Source: Chlorops oryzae
Lineage: Eukaryota > Arthropoda > Insecta > Diptera > Chloropidae
Direction: 5' to 3'
DNA: 64,000 nucleotides
Assembly (NCBI GenBank): GCA_020466095.1
Contig: CM035809.1
Location: 1,362,798 to 1,426,797, forward strand
Shown here: one piece after another, positions 1-12,272 of the stretch
How positions within the stretch are numbered: position 1 is the first letter of the stretch
How the letters are laid out: the number at the start of each line of letters is the position of its first letter
Translations under genes and position numbers: made by a program
The notes under the pieces: model-generated
Database searches by the model: none
What the model was told of the DNA's origin: nothing
What the model saw: the letters and a program-made list of their open reading frames with translations, nothing else

Positions 1-128
1 CCTACCAATCTTTTGATTCTGTGTCTTTAGTTTTTGCAAGTCAAAAAGCATATTCGAGCTAATTGTGCCTTTGCCCTTTAAGTGTTTGCGTCGAAACGGT
101 CTGAAGAGAGGGATCAATAATATTCGCC

Positions 129-1046
129 ATGCCACTTGCAAACTACTACAAAATTCTCCGTATTGGTCCGAAGGCAAACGAGGACGATATCAAGAAGGCG
201 TATCACACTCTAGCGCGCAAATATCATCCGGACAAAAACCAAGAGCCCGAAGCCGAGCAGCTCTTCAAGGAAATATCCGAGGCCTATCGCGTGCTGTCGG
301 ACAAGAAGCTACGCTGCGACTATGATGTGGAAGCGGGGTTCGCATCGCGACGAAAGTTTACGAAATGTTTCCCCACCGATTTTCCGTTAGGCACGAATCC
401 ATACGGCGTCTTCGGCATGGGCAAGCATATGTCGTCGTATGATAGTTCGAAAATTAAGAACTCGGATGTCTATCGTTTCGAGATGTACGATGCGGTCAGT
501 CTACTGAGTAAGGACGCACCAATCGAGCACGATCTGTTCGTAACGCTGGAGGAGTTGAATACTGGGGTCATGCGAAAAATGAAGATATCGCGAGTGGCCT
601 ACGGTGGCCATCGCATGGAGGATAAGGTTATTGAGGTCTATGTGCGTCCGGGTTGTAAGACTGGAACGAAAATCATTTTCACACGTGAAGGCGATCGTCT
701 GCCGGGGAAAACGCCGGCCGATGTTGTTTTTGTTGTTCGCGAGAAGCTACATCCGTTCTTTGAACGTTTCGGCGCCGATCTGGAGTACATTGCGGATGTT
801 CCGCTGAAAGTTGCGTTGACTGGTAATTATGTTGTCGACGTGCCCACGCTGGAGGGGAAGCTCGTCAAAATCTCTGTACGAAACACGATGATCAAACCCA
901 ATATGGTCAAGTGTATACCACGCAAGGGATTGCCGCATCATCGCGACCGGTCGAAACGTGGCGAATTACGAGTCATATTCAATATCCAATATCCGAAAAA
1001 AGTGTCCGTCTCCGAAACGTTCCTAGGCGAAGACTTATTATACTAA
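129..1046 (+). CDS. Type II DnaJ/Hsp40 co-chaperone (DNAJB-like), intronless
   Basis: A 305-residue J-domain co-chaperone, expected to stimulate Hsp70 ATPase activity and deliver clients in the cytosol. The J domain covers about residues 5-69, with the diagnostic HPD at 33-35 inside KYHPDKN. The C-terminal peptide-binding domains follow from about residue 136 (DLFVTLEELNTGVMRKMKIS, the usual CTD-I opening). No cysteine-rich zinc domain is present, which makes it type II, and the Gly/Phe linker is nearly absent. Length and the reduced linker recall DNAJB13-type proteins (about 316 aa), often testis or cilium linked; that assignment is inference. The ATG at 129 begins MPLANYYKIL, right where J domains start. 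An AATAAA lies about 150 bp past the stop. A shorter paralogue of its J domain is at 54,389. Confidence 0.9.
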   Translation: MPLANYYKILRIGPKANEDDIKKAYHTLARKYHPDKNQEPEAEQLFKEISEAYRVLSDKKLRCDYDVEAGFASRRKFTKCFPTDFPLGTNPYGVFGMGKHMSSYDSSKIKNSDVYRFEMYDAVSLLSKDAPIEHDLFVTLEELNTGVMRKMKISRVAYGGHRMEDKVIEVYVRPGCKTGTKIIFTREGDRLPGKTPADVVFVVREKLHPFFERFGADLEYIADVPLKVALTGNYVVDVPTLEGKLVKISVRNTMIKPNMVKCIPRKGLPHHRDRSKRGELRVIFNIQYPKKVSVSETFLGEDLLY

Positions 1047-1949
1047 AATCGGGGCAACTCGCAAATGGAGGAAAGCAGGCTGCTACGCAAAAGAGTCTTC
1101 AAATGTTTGTCAATTTTTTACGTCGACTTTCTCGTTTTGGTGGTAAAATTCTCTTTGAAATTCGACTTGTATGGTTGTGGGTCACATACATGTAATAAAG
1201 CTTAATGATTCGAAAAAGAAATGTCGGTCCAGTTTGGTTATCAGACCTATTCTAAAAAAATATTCCCCGGGAGTTTTTTCCCTAGTAATTTTTATCTATT
1301 AGGAAAAAGGAAGTATTCTAAGCGTCAATAAAATAAAACGTGGGGACCTCTTTGCTTAAAAATGTTCAAAATACTTGGTTCCTTTGTAGTCACTACCCCG
1401 GCGTTCTCGAAATGGGAGAATATTTTTGAAATTCGCAGGGAAATAGTCCTTGCGAATATTTAGAATCGGGCTGTATGATTGATCTGGTTTTCAAATTATT
1501 ATGAGCCGCAATCAAATGCGGACCTTCTCTGTCTATATACATAGTTCCAAAGCCATCCAGAATATTTATATGGATAGTTTTCAGGTGGCAGACCACGCTC
1601 GTTTTTAAACCCGCAAAGGTGTGGAACGTTCGGAAGCACTCGTCTAAATAAATCATGTATGTCGTAATTTACCAGTGTCACCAGGCGAACTGTGCACAGT
1701 TTTCTTATCCAAAGAGTTGAGGTATTTTGACGATCATTTTTAAAGGTACCTCTATTAATACGGACCTATTTTAAGTCATAAATAAAAAATGGTCTAATAA
1801 ATCTAAAGTTGGTATAGAAAAACGTCTATTTTGAAAATGATGTCACAACTCCAAGCCCAAGCCACAAGCAAAACAATTTTTTTTGTCCTCGCAAAATAAA
1901 ATATGAACATGATTATGGAAAATTTTAAGGAAGAATAACTTTTTGCCCG
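1047..1949. other. Intergenic, no gene seen
   Basis: It holds the 3' UTR of the DnaJ gene (AATAAA near 1194) and AT-rich sequence. Segments near 1260 (ATTCCCCGGGA) and 1430-1475 resemble the inverted-repeat motif found at 8155-8332, so degraded MITE remnants are likely. The open frames here have no recognisable product. Confidence 0.5.
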
Positions 1950-2198
1950 TTAAGTTTCAAATTTGGACGTTGTTTTATTCAAAATCTCAGTTCCATGGTC
2001 TTGAGCGTACTTATAACGCATGTATCCAAGATAGCCAAGCGCTCCAGTGATTCCAATGAGACCCATCGCCATAACGAACTTGTTCGGCTTCGCGTACAGT
2101 TCAAAATTAACAATGCGGAAGAAATTCGTTGCCCTTGCTGATCGGATACCATCACCTGGCATAGGACTTGGTCCTCTTTTTGGTTCTTGTGAAGTCAT
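1950..2198 (-). CDS. SMIM8: Small integral membrane protein 8 homologue (UPF0708)
   Basis: An 82-residue one-exon gene. The protein keeps the SMIM8/C6orf162 core: an Arg-rich approach, NFFRIVNFELYAKPNKFVMA at about 26-45, then one transmembrane helix at about 41-60 rich in Gly and Leu (GLIGITGALGYLGY). The tail is charged and ends in KTTSKFET, matching the family's Lys-Thr-Ser-Lys ending. Family length is about 80-100 residues, so this looks complete. SMIM8 is a conserved single-pass protein without a settled role. The initiator at 2198 is the only Met that keeps the N-terminal region. No introns are needed. It is transcribed convergently to the DnaJ gene. Confidence 0.85.
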   Translation of the reverse strand: MTSQEPKRGPSPMPGDGIRSARATNFFRIVNFELYAKPNKFVMAMGLIGITGALGYLGYMRYKYAQDHGTEILNKTTSKFET

Positions 2199-3006
2199 TT
2201 TGAATTTTGACGTACCTATATATGTTTATATATATTTTTTTTTAATATTATATCTTCTATTAAAAAAAAATCAAAAGTAAATAATAAATCGAAATTTAAA
2301 AAAAAAGGGGAGCCCAAAGTGCTAAGTTGTTTTAGCTCAACTTGTCAAAGTTTTTGTATGAATTTCCGGCTTTTTTTAAACTAATGTCAATCGCTCAGAA
2401 TGCAACCCTGTTGTCATTCGTAAATGCTGCAATGTTGCTTTGAAATATTTTTACAAAAAAAAAGGTTTTATTCTACCGCGTTTTATACGCTTTTCAGACT
2501 GGCACATAAATTCAGTATTTAGCGCGATTAATGCAGAATTGAAAACGACCCTTTCAGACTACAAACATCTGCATTTAGCATCAACCGTTTCAGATTCGAA
2601 ACTGAAAATATTCCGGTGAAAAAACTGTTACTTTCACAGCTCTTCATGCAAAAACAGTAGTCATTTATCTTTTTTTGGCATCTAACTCTCCGATATGTTT
2701 GAAATCAACCAGCGTACAAAAAAAATTGCAATGCACAGTGGTTAAATCTAACACAATTCCCTGGCAGCCACGAACTTTACTGACTTCTCTTCATACTCTT
2801 TTATATACAAAGTTTAGAGTGGTAGCCAATCGATCTTTAAGTAAAGGTAGGTTTCAACTTCAATGAAAATTTTTTTGGATACTTTTAACCAATAATAAGT
2901 ACATATAAAAAATATCCGCGAATGCGAATATTCGCAACATCACTAATATCGCATAGTACAATCGATAGGTTTTGCAGCAACATTTAAAAAAGCTAAACTC
3001 AACATG

Positions 3007-3165
3007 CCCTATTATGATTGTCGACTACTGATAGGAGAATCGAAAAAGTTCTATCTTCGACAAAAAATTTATAATTTGCCCACATCACTAGACAATCTGC
3101 CCACAAATTTTTAGTCGAGATAGAAATTTTCGATTTTCTATCAGTAGTCGACAATCATAATAGGG
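3007..3165. mobile_element. Palindromic MITE, unit 1
   Basis: Both ends carry CCCTATTATGATTGTCGACT as an inverted repeat that continues through CTGATAGA with few mismatches, so almost the whole 159 bp can fold on itself. No coding capacity and no clear target-site duplication. Confidence 0.75.
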
Positions 3166-3822
3166 TGCAAATTTTGAAAATAGATTCAAATGATAATGAG
3201 CTAATTTTAATTGTTTATTTTTTTTAAATAATTTTATTTCGTTTCATCAGTGCCACCACAATTTTACGAAAAACAATACTTTTTTAAGTCTCTTAAAGTA
3301 CTTTTTTGCATTGCGCTTTTGACTGGAATCAGGCCTATTAAAACCTATCGAATTATAATCAAAATTTTAATTTCTATTCCTATACTTACGATATAATTTC
3401 CGCTTACCCAATTTTAATTCAAATCAATCTAATTATCGAATAACCTTTCATATTGATAACTTAACTTAAAGTATACGGGTGAACAGACCTGTTACTTTCA
3501 CAGCTCTTCATGCAAAAACGGAGTAGTTCATTTTATCTATTATTTTTGGCAGTCTAAGGCTTCTCCGTATGCGGCACTGTTTGAAATCAACCAGCGTACA
3601 AAAAAAATTGCAATGCACAGTGGTTAAATCTAACACAATTCCCTGGCAGCCACGAACTTTACTGACTTCTCTTCATACTCTTTTATATACAAAGTTTAGA
3701 GTGGTAGCCAATCGATCTTTAAGTAAAGGTAGGTTTTAACTTCAATGAAAAAATCAACATCACTAATATCGATAGTACAATCGATAGTTTTGCAGCAACA
3801 CTAAAAAAAAAAAAACCAACAG

Positions 3823-3973
3823 CCCTATTATGATTGTCGACTACTGATAGAGAATCGAAAAAGTTCTATCTTCGACAAAAAATTTTAATTTTCCACATAC
3901 TAGAAATTGAAAATTTTTAGTCGACGATAGAAATTTTTCGATTTTCTATCAGTAGTCGACAATCATAATAGGG
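3823..3973. mobile_element. Palindromic MITE, unit 2
   Basis: Second copy of the element at 3007, carried along by the tandem duplication. Same termini, small internal indels. Confidence 0.75.
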
Positions 3974-4282
3974 GTGCAAATTTTGAAAATAGATTCGAAT
4001 GATAATGAGCTAATTTTTAATTGTTTATTTTTTTTATATTTTTATTTCGTTTCATCAGTGCCACCACAAACGAAAAACAATACTTTTTTAAGTCTCTTAA
4101 AGTACTTTTTTGCATTGCGTTTTGACTGGAATCAGGCCTATTGAAAACCTATCGAATTATAATCAAAATTTTAATTTCTATTTCCTATACTTACGATATA
4201 TTTTTCCGCTTACCCAATTTTAATTCAAATCAATCTAAATTATCGAATACCTTTCATATTGATAACTTAACTTAAAGTATAC

Positions 4283-5607
4283 GGAAGCAGCGTCCGGGAT
4301 TTTCCCAAATATAAAATCCTGGGTAGCTTGTTTTTTTTTCTTGATTGAATATATTCGGCGAGCGCATGAAGGGCTTATCTCCGGTTCACATGCGGCCGCG
4401 GGCCACTCCTGATTTAGAGCCTCTCAATAACTTACAAAAAAACTTTCGATCGACCAAAAACCTGCCTCACTCCACGGCCCTTCATGCAACATTTGCCAAA
4501 TTGACAGCTCCGAAAAAATTGCTGACTATTGAAATAAAATATGCAAATCGTTATCGATAAATGAAACATATTCTATGAATAAAAAATTCATATTTTTTCT
4601 ACTCATTCCAATTATACCTAACAAACAAGACAATAATACAAAAAGAAAAGAAAAAATATTAAAAAGAAAATCGATAAAATGGAAATTTTTTGCGAGTATT
4701 TCATCCTTTTCAAATTTATATCTCGAGCCTCTCGCAACACGTTTACATCTGCATTGTGTGTGCAATGTGAGTCAGCAACGTTTTTAGCAGCATTCAAGCA
4801 ATAAAAGTATTCTTTATTTTGTTCAATACAAAAAAAAAAAAAAAAAAAAAAAAAAAATGAAAAACATGTTAAAAGAGTAGATATTTTTATATGTAGTTCC
4901 ATGAAGAACCATTGAAAAAAGAGAGACAATTAAGCGAAGAAATATTTGTTTTGAATAAATTTGTCAAGTTTCACGCTGAAGCAGAATTTATTTTACTTCC
5001 GTTTCGAAATCTTTCGTGCTCGGTATGATGAATTTTTATAAGCCGGCTTTTAAAAAAAAAAGTTGCTGGACAACTTAAATGATGTTCTGTCCGGAATCGA
5101 TTCAATTAATTCAAAATATTTATGTTAATCAAATTGGCATGAAACTGAGTCGTTTCCAACAACTTCCAATTAAAGGCGTCAACGCCTTTTGGCTTTTGAA
5201 TTGAGCGTGTTAAATTGGTGGGATTTTGTTGTTTTTGAAATTAAGTTTTTGAGTGTTTCTGGAAAGTTGCTTTACATTTTTGTTTTTAAGTTGAATTCCA
5301 ATTTGTCAGTCTTTGAAACAATAAAAAGTCTAGATGAATGCCTGGTTTCCAATAAAGCTCTAATGCCTGCAAATTTTCAACACGTACTAACATATAGAAC
5401 TAATTTCAATAAAGCCCAGATTAGATTGTTAGTCGTTCAATAGGTTTGCATTTTTACCGGAATTCCTGAGTTAAATTCCATTGATATTGGAAAAAATGCA
5501 TTAAAGATGATCAGTGTTGTATATAAACTCGATATGCAAAGGATATGCGGTGACTATCCGGTATAGGATGGCGTCGGGATAGTTAAAACAGTTTTTACTA
5601 AGTAATA
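4283..5607. other. Intergenic, no gene seen
   Basis: AT-rich. Contains an uninterrupted A28 tract at 4830-4857 that could be an old retroposon tail or a slippage-prone run. The short open frames on both strands lack similarity to any family I know. Confidence 0.4.
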
Positions 5608-6061
5608 GGGCATTTACATATACGTTTTAGCGCTACTCGTTTAAGCTAAAACGACCAAGTCAAAACGGGGTGTTTACATATACACATGTCGTTTTGTAAT
5701 TTTGTGGTTATCTTTTGTTTGCTCAACGCGTAAAATATGAGTGAATATTGTAATTAAGAAAAGAAGCAATTATTGAAATTGCATTCGTTTTCTACATTGA
5801 TTGTGGAAACAACCTCACAATTTTTAAATTAGAAATTTCAATGACCATATGTTTTGCATTTTTATAGTGATGACACTCGGATTTCGATATTTTTTATCAG
5901 TTATAAGCAGGATTTATCTTGTTTAGCTACTTGTTTTAAATTAAAACAGGAATGTTTCTCGTTTTAGTTTTGTATGATAAAACGGGAAAAATCTAAGTTG
6001 TTTTAGTGCTAAAACGGGCAAAGTTGCTAAAACGCGAATAAAACGGCATATGTAAACGGCC
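5608..6061. mobile_element. TA-flanked MITE, 454 bp
   Basis: The left end GGGCATTTACATATACGTTT matches the right end read in reverse, GGCCGTTTACATATGCCGTT. TA dinucleotides sit directly outside both ends (5606-5607 and 6062-6063), as expected for Tc1/mariner-type integration. Internal sequence repeats GTTTTAG and CTAAAAC motifs in both directions. It is non-coding. Confidence 0.75.
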
Positions 6062-6063
6062 TA

Positions 6064-7799
6064 TAACATACATTATGCAGAATAGCAAACTGGTGATGAC
6101 ATTCATTTTAAGGGTGGACAGACATGGATTTTCGTCTACAATTAATTTGTTGCTTATATGACTCCTCACATTGAAAACAACGACGCTCTCCAACCGCCTT
6201 TAATCAAAGGAACGAGACCACAGCTGCCTAGATTCCTATCACACACGGCAATTCATAAACTCCTTTTCGGTTGTCTCTCTTCTTCCTTGGCCATAGATAG
6301 ATGGCCACTCTTAGGTGGAGCATAGGGCTGCATTCGGTTGTACTGTCAATTAATTAAATGTTTGAATTGCAAAACTCTTATTTATGTTGCCCCTAAAAAC
6401 GAGGCTGTTCGGACTCGCATCTAGCTGGATATCCGGTATCAGGCACCCGGTAAAATCAATATCCGTTGTACCTCTAATGAATACATACTTCAAACCATAA
6501 GAACCGGTTGTTCTACAATAGATTTCAAAAGCTCTCGTAGCGAGCTCAGACTTTCCAACTTTTCATACGACGTGGTCAAGCCAATCGAAATTGATTTTTT
6601 GTTTTTTTTTTTTCAAGTTGAAATGTGAGTGCAAGTTGTTCTAATTCACACTTGTTTTCATTGGCCATTCGTATTTCGAGTGTTGATAAGAAACATCGAT
6701 AAGATCATATCTAGGTATCTAAAAACTGTACGCAAAATGAAGTCGGATGAAAAGTAGTATGAAGAAGTCGTAACGTATGATGCGAACGACCGACTTGGTC
6801 GGACCAGTAGGAAGTATGAAAAGTGGCAACGTCTAGCGTCGATATCACAATGTCATATAGATTCGCGTCGATGAAGTATCGAGTGGTTCATGCTTAAAGA
6901 ATCCGATCTATGCGAAGCAAAAAAAAAAATAATAATTCAACTGTCAGGGTGCATAATGTATTTAGCGAGCAAGCATCATGTCAAGAGAAAAATTAATTAT
7001 AGCGAAATGTGCTTTCCATTGAATTGCAGCAGATTTAATTAAAGTAAATATTGACTTTTGTTTGCGCTCAGCCAAAAATAATTGTGTAAATAAAACCAAA
7101 CTTTTTCTTTGTTATGAAATGAAACTAAAATTACAAATGAAATTGAAAAGAAAAATACAAAATTAAATGGACACAATGGGTGAAGGACGGAGAAGACAGA
7201 GGGTCGTGTAACCTACCCCAAGCGATTTGAAGAAACAAATTGAAAAGAATAAAATTCAAGAAAAAAGAAATTTCATTAAAAACGAACTCGAAAGTTTCGG
7301 GCAAAAACGAGTTTCGCTGCCGCTGTCTCTGTCTCTTTCTCACGGTTCCTCCCTCTCTTGCTTCTTCCATTTGAAAAGTTCATGGCTTTACGAATGAATG
7401 ACAATAAACGGAATCAACTAACCGCAGGGAATGAGGCAAAAAAATTAAATTTAAATTTATCGCATCATCGCAGCAATGGAGAAATATACTATGAACGGCC
7501 TCATCATCATAAGCACATCAAACGAATGAAATTTTTGTGACAATTTTCTGTTCTGAGATGGAAAAAAACGACAGCAAAAAGAAAGAAGGGAAAAAATCAA
7601 CACTTCATGAGAGTGGAATTGAGTGTAATTGAAAATGAATTATGACGCAAATGGGAGATGGGAAAGTTAACACGAGCTGTGTAGGCGTTTTCGTTGCCCT
7701 CTCATATATATAAGTTCAAAATTCTACAAATTCTTGGGATAAATGAAACCTTTTTTTTTTAAATTCAATCAATTTATTATGGAAACAATTGCTTTATTA
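6064..7799. other. Intergenic, no gene seen
   Basis: No supported gene. The segment 6420-6475 contains TGGATATCCGG and CCGGTAAAATC motifs related to the repeat at 55,670 and 57,950, so a degraded element end is likely. The frames at 7131 (-) and 7358 (+) are low-complexity and overlap each other. Confidence 0.4.
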
Positions 7800-7960
7800 C
7801 AGGGACGTGAACCGGTATTGAACCGTAAAACGGCTTCTATCTGCTGATAAACCGAACCATTAACCGAACCGAATTTTTTTACAAATGTCTGAACCGAACC
7901 CCTTTTTGTAAAGGTACAGGGTTTCATTTTTGCCTGCAACCATGCACAGTCGCTCCCATA

Positions 7961-8706
7961 CAGTGTTGCCGTTTTGTGTACTTTAGTACTCATTGCGTAC
8001 TTTTTCAATCACCTGAGTACTTTTTAAGTACCAAATTATTTTTGGTCGATTTGCGTACTATTTCGATCAACTCCCCATTAGAGTTGCAGGACTATCGATT
8101 TCAGTTTTTCTTAGATTGTTAAAGGTTAAAATTAGAAACTGGGCTAACGATCAGCTCGATTCTGAATATTCCCGGGACGAATTCGGGGAATTTACTTTTC
8201 TCGGCAGTAAACTCATCTTTTTTAATTATGTGGGAATGGGTATTTGATCAACTCATAATTTTCCTTACCCTATCTATTTAAAAAAGTCTCGAGAAATGTA
8301 AATTCCCCGGGAATATTCAGAATTGGGCTGTATTTCTTCCATTCCTCTTTGTTTCTCTTTATGATTTTACACTGATGTTTTATGTTGCTCGTTAAACCGA
8401 GTGCAGAAAAAATATTTATGCCATTTTGCTCGTTAGAAATAATTTGAATGCTCGTTAAATGCGAGCCTCGCTAAAGCGAATGCTCGTTAAAGTATTTTTA
8501 ATAAGTTTATACTCAAAACTAGTCTTTTAGTCTAGTCTTTGACTAAAAAAAAAAAAATTAATCTTGTATAAATATATTACCATGATGAAAAAATTACGTT
8601 TGTTTTTGTGATTTTTCTTTTTCAAAAAAAATATATATGTGCGTACCTTTTCTTTTAAAAAGGTCCGTTTTGTGTACTTTTTGCTCAGTTTTTTTTGGCA
8701 ACACTG
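7961..8706. mobile_element. hAT-type MITE nested in the element above, 746 bp
   Basis: It starts CAGTGTTGCC and ends GGCAACACTG, flanked by perfect 8-bp duplications CTCCCATA at 7953-7960 and 8707-8714. Related in ends and size to the element at 18,105. Subterminal GTACTTT motifs occur in both orientations. It is non-coding and contains a further inverted repeat at 8155-8332. Confidence 0.88.
8155..8332. repeat. Inverted repeat / third-level nested MITE candidate
   Basis: The left arm TTCTGAATATTCCCGGG and the right arm CCCGGGAATATTCAGAA are inverted copies about 140 bp apart, each next to an AATTTAC or GTAAATT motif. No target-site duplication was found, so element status is uncertain. Confidence 0.5.
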
Positions 8707-9029
8707 CTCCCATAGACCAAAAATAAAAAATCGAAGTCGATATTCTTATGAAATTAGTATCGATACCATCTCTAATGTGAGTAAGGTAACCACCACTAAC
8801 TTTTTATTGTGCAAATTTTAATCATAAATGGTAAAAAAAATTGCGTTAGAAGTGGGAACACGTGCTAAGAAATTTTTTCAATTTGAGAAATTCTCGATCC
8901 GATGAACCGAACCGAAACCCCGGTTCAAAGACGTAGAAAAACCGGTTTGACGAACCAATCCAAAAGTTCAAACACGGTTCGAACCGCCGAACCAAAACGG
9001 GCACATTTTCCACCCGGTTCATGTCCCTG

Positions 9030-9365
9030 CTTTATTATTTTATAAATATATTCACTGCCGCACAATACAATGGGCAATTCCATGCAAAACGGCCCTAAAG
9101 GTCCCACCAGTCACAGTCATTCCGAGCAGATATTAGGTAATTTTATTGCTTAACTGTTGTTAAAAGTTTTTATAATTATAAATCCTTGAGAATTACATCC
9201 TGTTTGTTGTAAATATTATGAGCTAAACCCTAAAAAAAGTGACTGTGACTTTCGGGGCTGAATGGAATTGCGCCTATAAAGAACTATTTTGTGGCATCTC
9301 AATTGCCACAGTTAAAGGTGCTCCCAGAAGCTGGAGCTGCTGCCTAGCAAAGAATAAAAAAACAA
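9030..9365. other. Non-coding, possible short MITE
   Basis: GCAATTCCATGCA near 9073 and its reverse near 9260 (TGAATGGAATTGC), together with CACAGTCA and TGACTGTG, form imperfect inverted ends. No duplication of the target is evident. Confidence 0.35.
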
Positions 9366-9850
9366 GTAAGAAACCTAAAGGCGGTCAAGCCTGACTTCGA
9401 TGTACCCTGCGTCCCGATAATATGTCGACGCAATATGTTTTTCTTTTCCTAACGGAAGTTGCACAATATTAATGTTTGTGGGCTTGACAGTGGGTGGAAC
9501 ATATCAATTTTTCTTCAACACCTTTCATTTGCCTTGGTCAACCTTTGTTTCAAATTTGAATCTTCTACGCTTTTCACTTTGGAAGTATTATCTCCATTTG
9601 TGGGCGTGGTAGTGGTTGGATATCTCCCATTTGCATTTAGGGTCGTTCTCGGGGCCCAAAAAATCACTGTTCCAAATTTTGACGTGATTGGTTCAACCGT
9701 TTGGAAGGAGATCCTACGACAGGCAGACGGATAGACGAACATATCTAAATCGATTCAGAATACATATATTTTTCTATACCTACGGAGATTAGTTCTAGCT
9801 ATTTCAAGATCCGAGCAAAAATAATATACCCTGGTTACGTTGGGTATAAA
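9366..9850. repeat. Dispersed repeat, class unresolved
   Basis: It starts ACAAGTAAGAAACC and ends GGTTACGTTGGGTATAAAAA, with GGTTCAACCGTTTGGAAGGA in between. This composition recalls high-copy non-coding fly repeats that begin with ACAAGTAAG and end in a run of A after GGGTATA. That comparison is from memory and could not be tested. The 9459 and 9515 frames inside are probably incidental. Confidence 0.45.
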
Positions 9851-11590
9851 AAGAATTTCCAGGTCTGAGAGAAGCCAAAGTAAATTTGGGCCCATAAAAA
9901 TTAAGGTATACAGAAACATAGTAAAGTTAGTGTTCTTTCTCTTAGGCCACTTGATGCATCTGATAGAGGACTTTGAATACAGACTTTGTTTTTAAGACGA
10001 AGACCGCATTCCTTATAATGAGTGAATCTGTTGCCCAATAAGCCCTTCTTAAGAAACGACGTGCTGAGGGTCGCGAACTATCTAAATATCCTATCCTTCC
10101 TGAAGAAAGTCGAAGCATTCTAGAACAAAGTAATTCAATAGGACCATATGGGAAAATAGATATATTCCGGTAGTAGTGCCTCTGTTTCGGCAAGGGGAGA
10201 AACGCACAAACAAACAAAAAATTTATAAATAAATACCTAAATAAAAAAGGGGAAATTTTTAAAACCCGTCATGTGATTAAGCAAACCCCGTTTTTTAATT
10301 TGGTCTAACGAAAGACAGAAATAATTTTTTCCGACCTTTAGACTTTTAGAAACCCAAAATGGTTAAATGATCCTTTGACAAAATCTACACAATTGAAATA
10401 ATATATCTACATATATGGTGATTATTTCACACATCTGATTTCTCAATGAAAAATTTGGGTTCTATTGTCAGATTAAAGATCTCCACGCCCAATTCGGATT
10501 TCTTGAACTGAGAATTAAAAAAAAAAAAGCACCGACACTAAGAATGGCCCATAATACACAAAATAATTCGTCTCAGATGATCATGAATGGATTTTTTCAC
10601 CACAATTTTATCTTCCTTCAAGTGAATTTCCACACTGAGATTCGTCGATCGCTGAACTTCTTGAAAAAATATATTTACATCCATGATGACATGCCTACAT
10701 CGAAAAACCCTAGTAATAATGATCTTTCTCGACGTTACACTCAACGAAAAATACGTTCTGCAACTACCGCGTATAAAACTACTCAAAAATAATGAATTCA
10801 CTGATAGGCGTCTTTTGGAAAACGCTCCGAACAAGTTCAAAGTTGAGCTTAAATCGGCTTTCAAGACCAGGTTAACAAAAAAGAAGCCAAAAAATGTCAA
10901 TGAGGTAACAAGCAAACAGATAAAAACATAGTAATACTAAAGAATTGAATTCATTCAAAAATTAGAAGATCTCCTTCGAATTGTGCTCATAATTTATGCA
11001 ACTGAGCTAAGTATTAAAGCCAAATTTCAACCGCGAAAGCTGAGAAAGAAAAAGGTGAATAATTGAGTAATGCGAAGTGATTACTTGAATATGATAAATT
11101 GAATTAATTATGGAATATTGCCAAAAAATTTACGTGTCTTGAGTCTTTGCATGCATACAGACCAAGAGAGACATGCAAAGACTTAAGAAAGGAACGTGAA
11201 AACAGTGAATAATGCGTTTCAAAAAATATTTGTTTTGAATTAATTTTATGAATAGAAACCACTAACCGATATTATTGGTTATAGTTTTAAAAAACTCGTC
11301 ATAGATTGAGGTTTGCGGCATTTGACTCGAAAATTTATTTTTTTCTACTAGGGTCATTATTTGGTCAGTTAGGGGATGGAACCCAAAATTCAGTTTTAAA
11401 AAAAAGTAGTAATTATAACATATTATTAAAACATACCAAAAACGAATCCAATATTCTTCATATTAGGCTCGTTTAAAAGGTAATTTTGTAAATTTTTCGA
11501 ATATGCATACTGAACATGCTCGTTCTTGTTCCTACGGCATCTATATTATAGATTGAAGTTCGTGAGGCATTTTTCTTTAATTTAAGCCTA
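9851..11590. other. Intergenic, no gene recognised
   Basis: Two overlapping + frames (10,544-10,792 and 10,683-10,931) read as one basic polypeptide interrupted by a frameshift. They could be a decayed gene or transposon piece, but match no family I know. The 9942-10,217 (-) frame is likewise unrecognised. Confidence 0.35.
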
Positions 11591-12080
11591 ATTTTGTATG
11601 GGGACCCCCCTAAGGAGGGGAGATAGAGGGTAGGTATGTTTGAAGAAAATATTTGGGGTAAAAAAAAAATGGGGGTCGGTCATATATATCATCCCCCTAG
11701 GAGGGGTTTGACTGTAGTGACAGCCATTTTGTATGAAATTGTGATAAAATTAAGGTAATTTTGTATGGGTGACCCCCTAAGGGGGGAGATAGGGGGTCAG
11801 TATGTTGGGAAAAAATGTTAGGGAAGACAAAGTTAATGGGGGTCGGTCAAACATTTGACTCCTCTAGGAGCACTGTGGGGCTAGTTAGGACAGTGGGGGG
11901 AAATTCATAAAAAAAATTACTTTTGTATGGGAGTCCCCTTAAGGAGTTGAGATAGGGGAAGGTATGTTTGGATAAATTGTTGGGAATAAAAAAATAATGG
12001 TAGTTGGTCTTACATTTGACCCCTCTAGGAGCGACTCTGCTTACAGTAACATCAAAAATTTGGAAAAAAATCAAAAATTA
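11591..12080. repeat. Three-unit tandem repeat, about 165 bp per unit
   Basis: Units start at 11,591, 11,758 and 11,920 (spacings 167 and 162) with TTTTGTATGGG, followed each time by a CCCCCTAAGG-type block, GAGATAGGGG, GGTATGTT, GGTCGGTC or similar, and CCTCTAGGAG. Within each unit the C-rich and G-rich blocks can pair. Satellite-like, non-coding. Confidence 0.8.
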
Positions 12081-12272
12081 AATTTTTCAAATGACTTGAT
12101 GCGTGACATTTTTTTTACAAATAACCTTAAAATTAGTATTTTATGAAGTCTTTAATAAAAGTTCATCGTACTATGATACAGGAAAAGAGTTTCAAAAAAA
12201 GTCATCACCCTAATGTATATACAAGTTTATATATTGTTGTATAAAAACTTTAAGCAATCAGCAACATCTTAA

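Larger units (their letters stand above)
2625..4282. repeat. Tandem duplication, two diverged units (2625-3488 and 3489-4282)
   Basis: The second unit begins again with the same CTGTTACTTTCACAGCTCTT start and ends with the same TTAAAGTATACGG. Both contain the same palindromic MITE and the same fragment (the 2675-2866 frame). Differences are mostly one- to few-base insertions and deletions, often in A/T runs, plus a short stretch near 2905-2940 present only in unit 1. No gene is recognised in either unit. Confidence 0.85.
7800..9029. mobile_element. hAT-type non-autonomous element, 1,230 bp
   Basis: The ends read CAGGGACGTGAACCGG and, reversed, CAGGGACATGAACCGG. The 8-bp duplication CTTTATTA stands at 7792-7799 and again at 9030-9037. 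An 8-bp duplication with a CAGGG-type end is the hAT hallmark. The subterminal parts are packed with GAACCG and CGGTTC repeats, probable transposase-binding sites. No transposase frame remains. A second hAT element has inserted inside it (7961-8706). Confidence 0.88.

Noticed and set aside
4526..4929. Minus-strand frames including poly-Phe
   Set aside because: Produced by the A28 run at 4830-4857; no conserved content.
5508..6470. Possible larger element bounded by CAGTGTTGTA and TACAACGG, enclosing the 5608 MITE
   Set aside because: Ends match only loosely and no target duplication could be seen; mentioned under the neighbouring regions only.
10544..10931. Basic polypeptide in two overlapping registers
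   Set aside because: Could be a decayed gene, but no family match or splice signals; left as unassigned intergenic.
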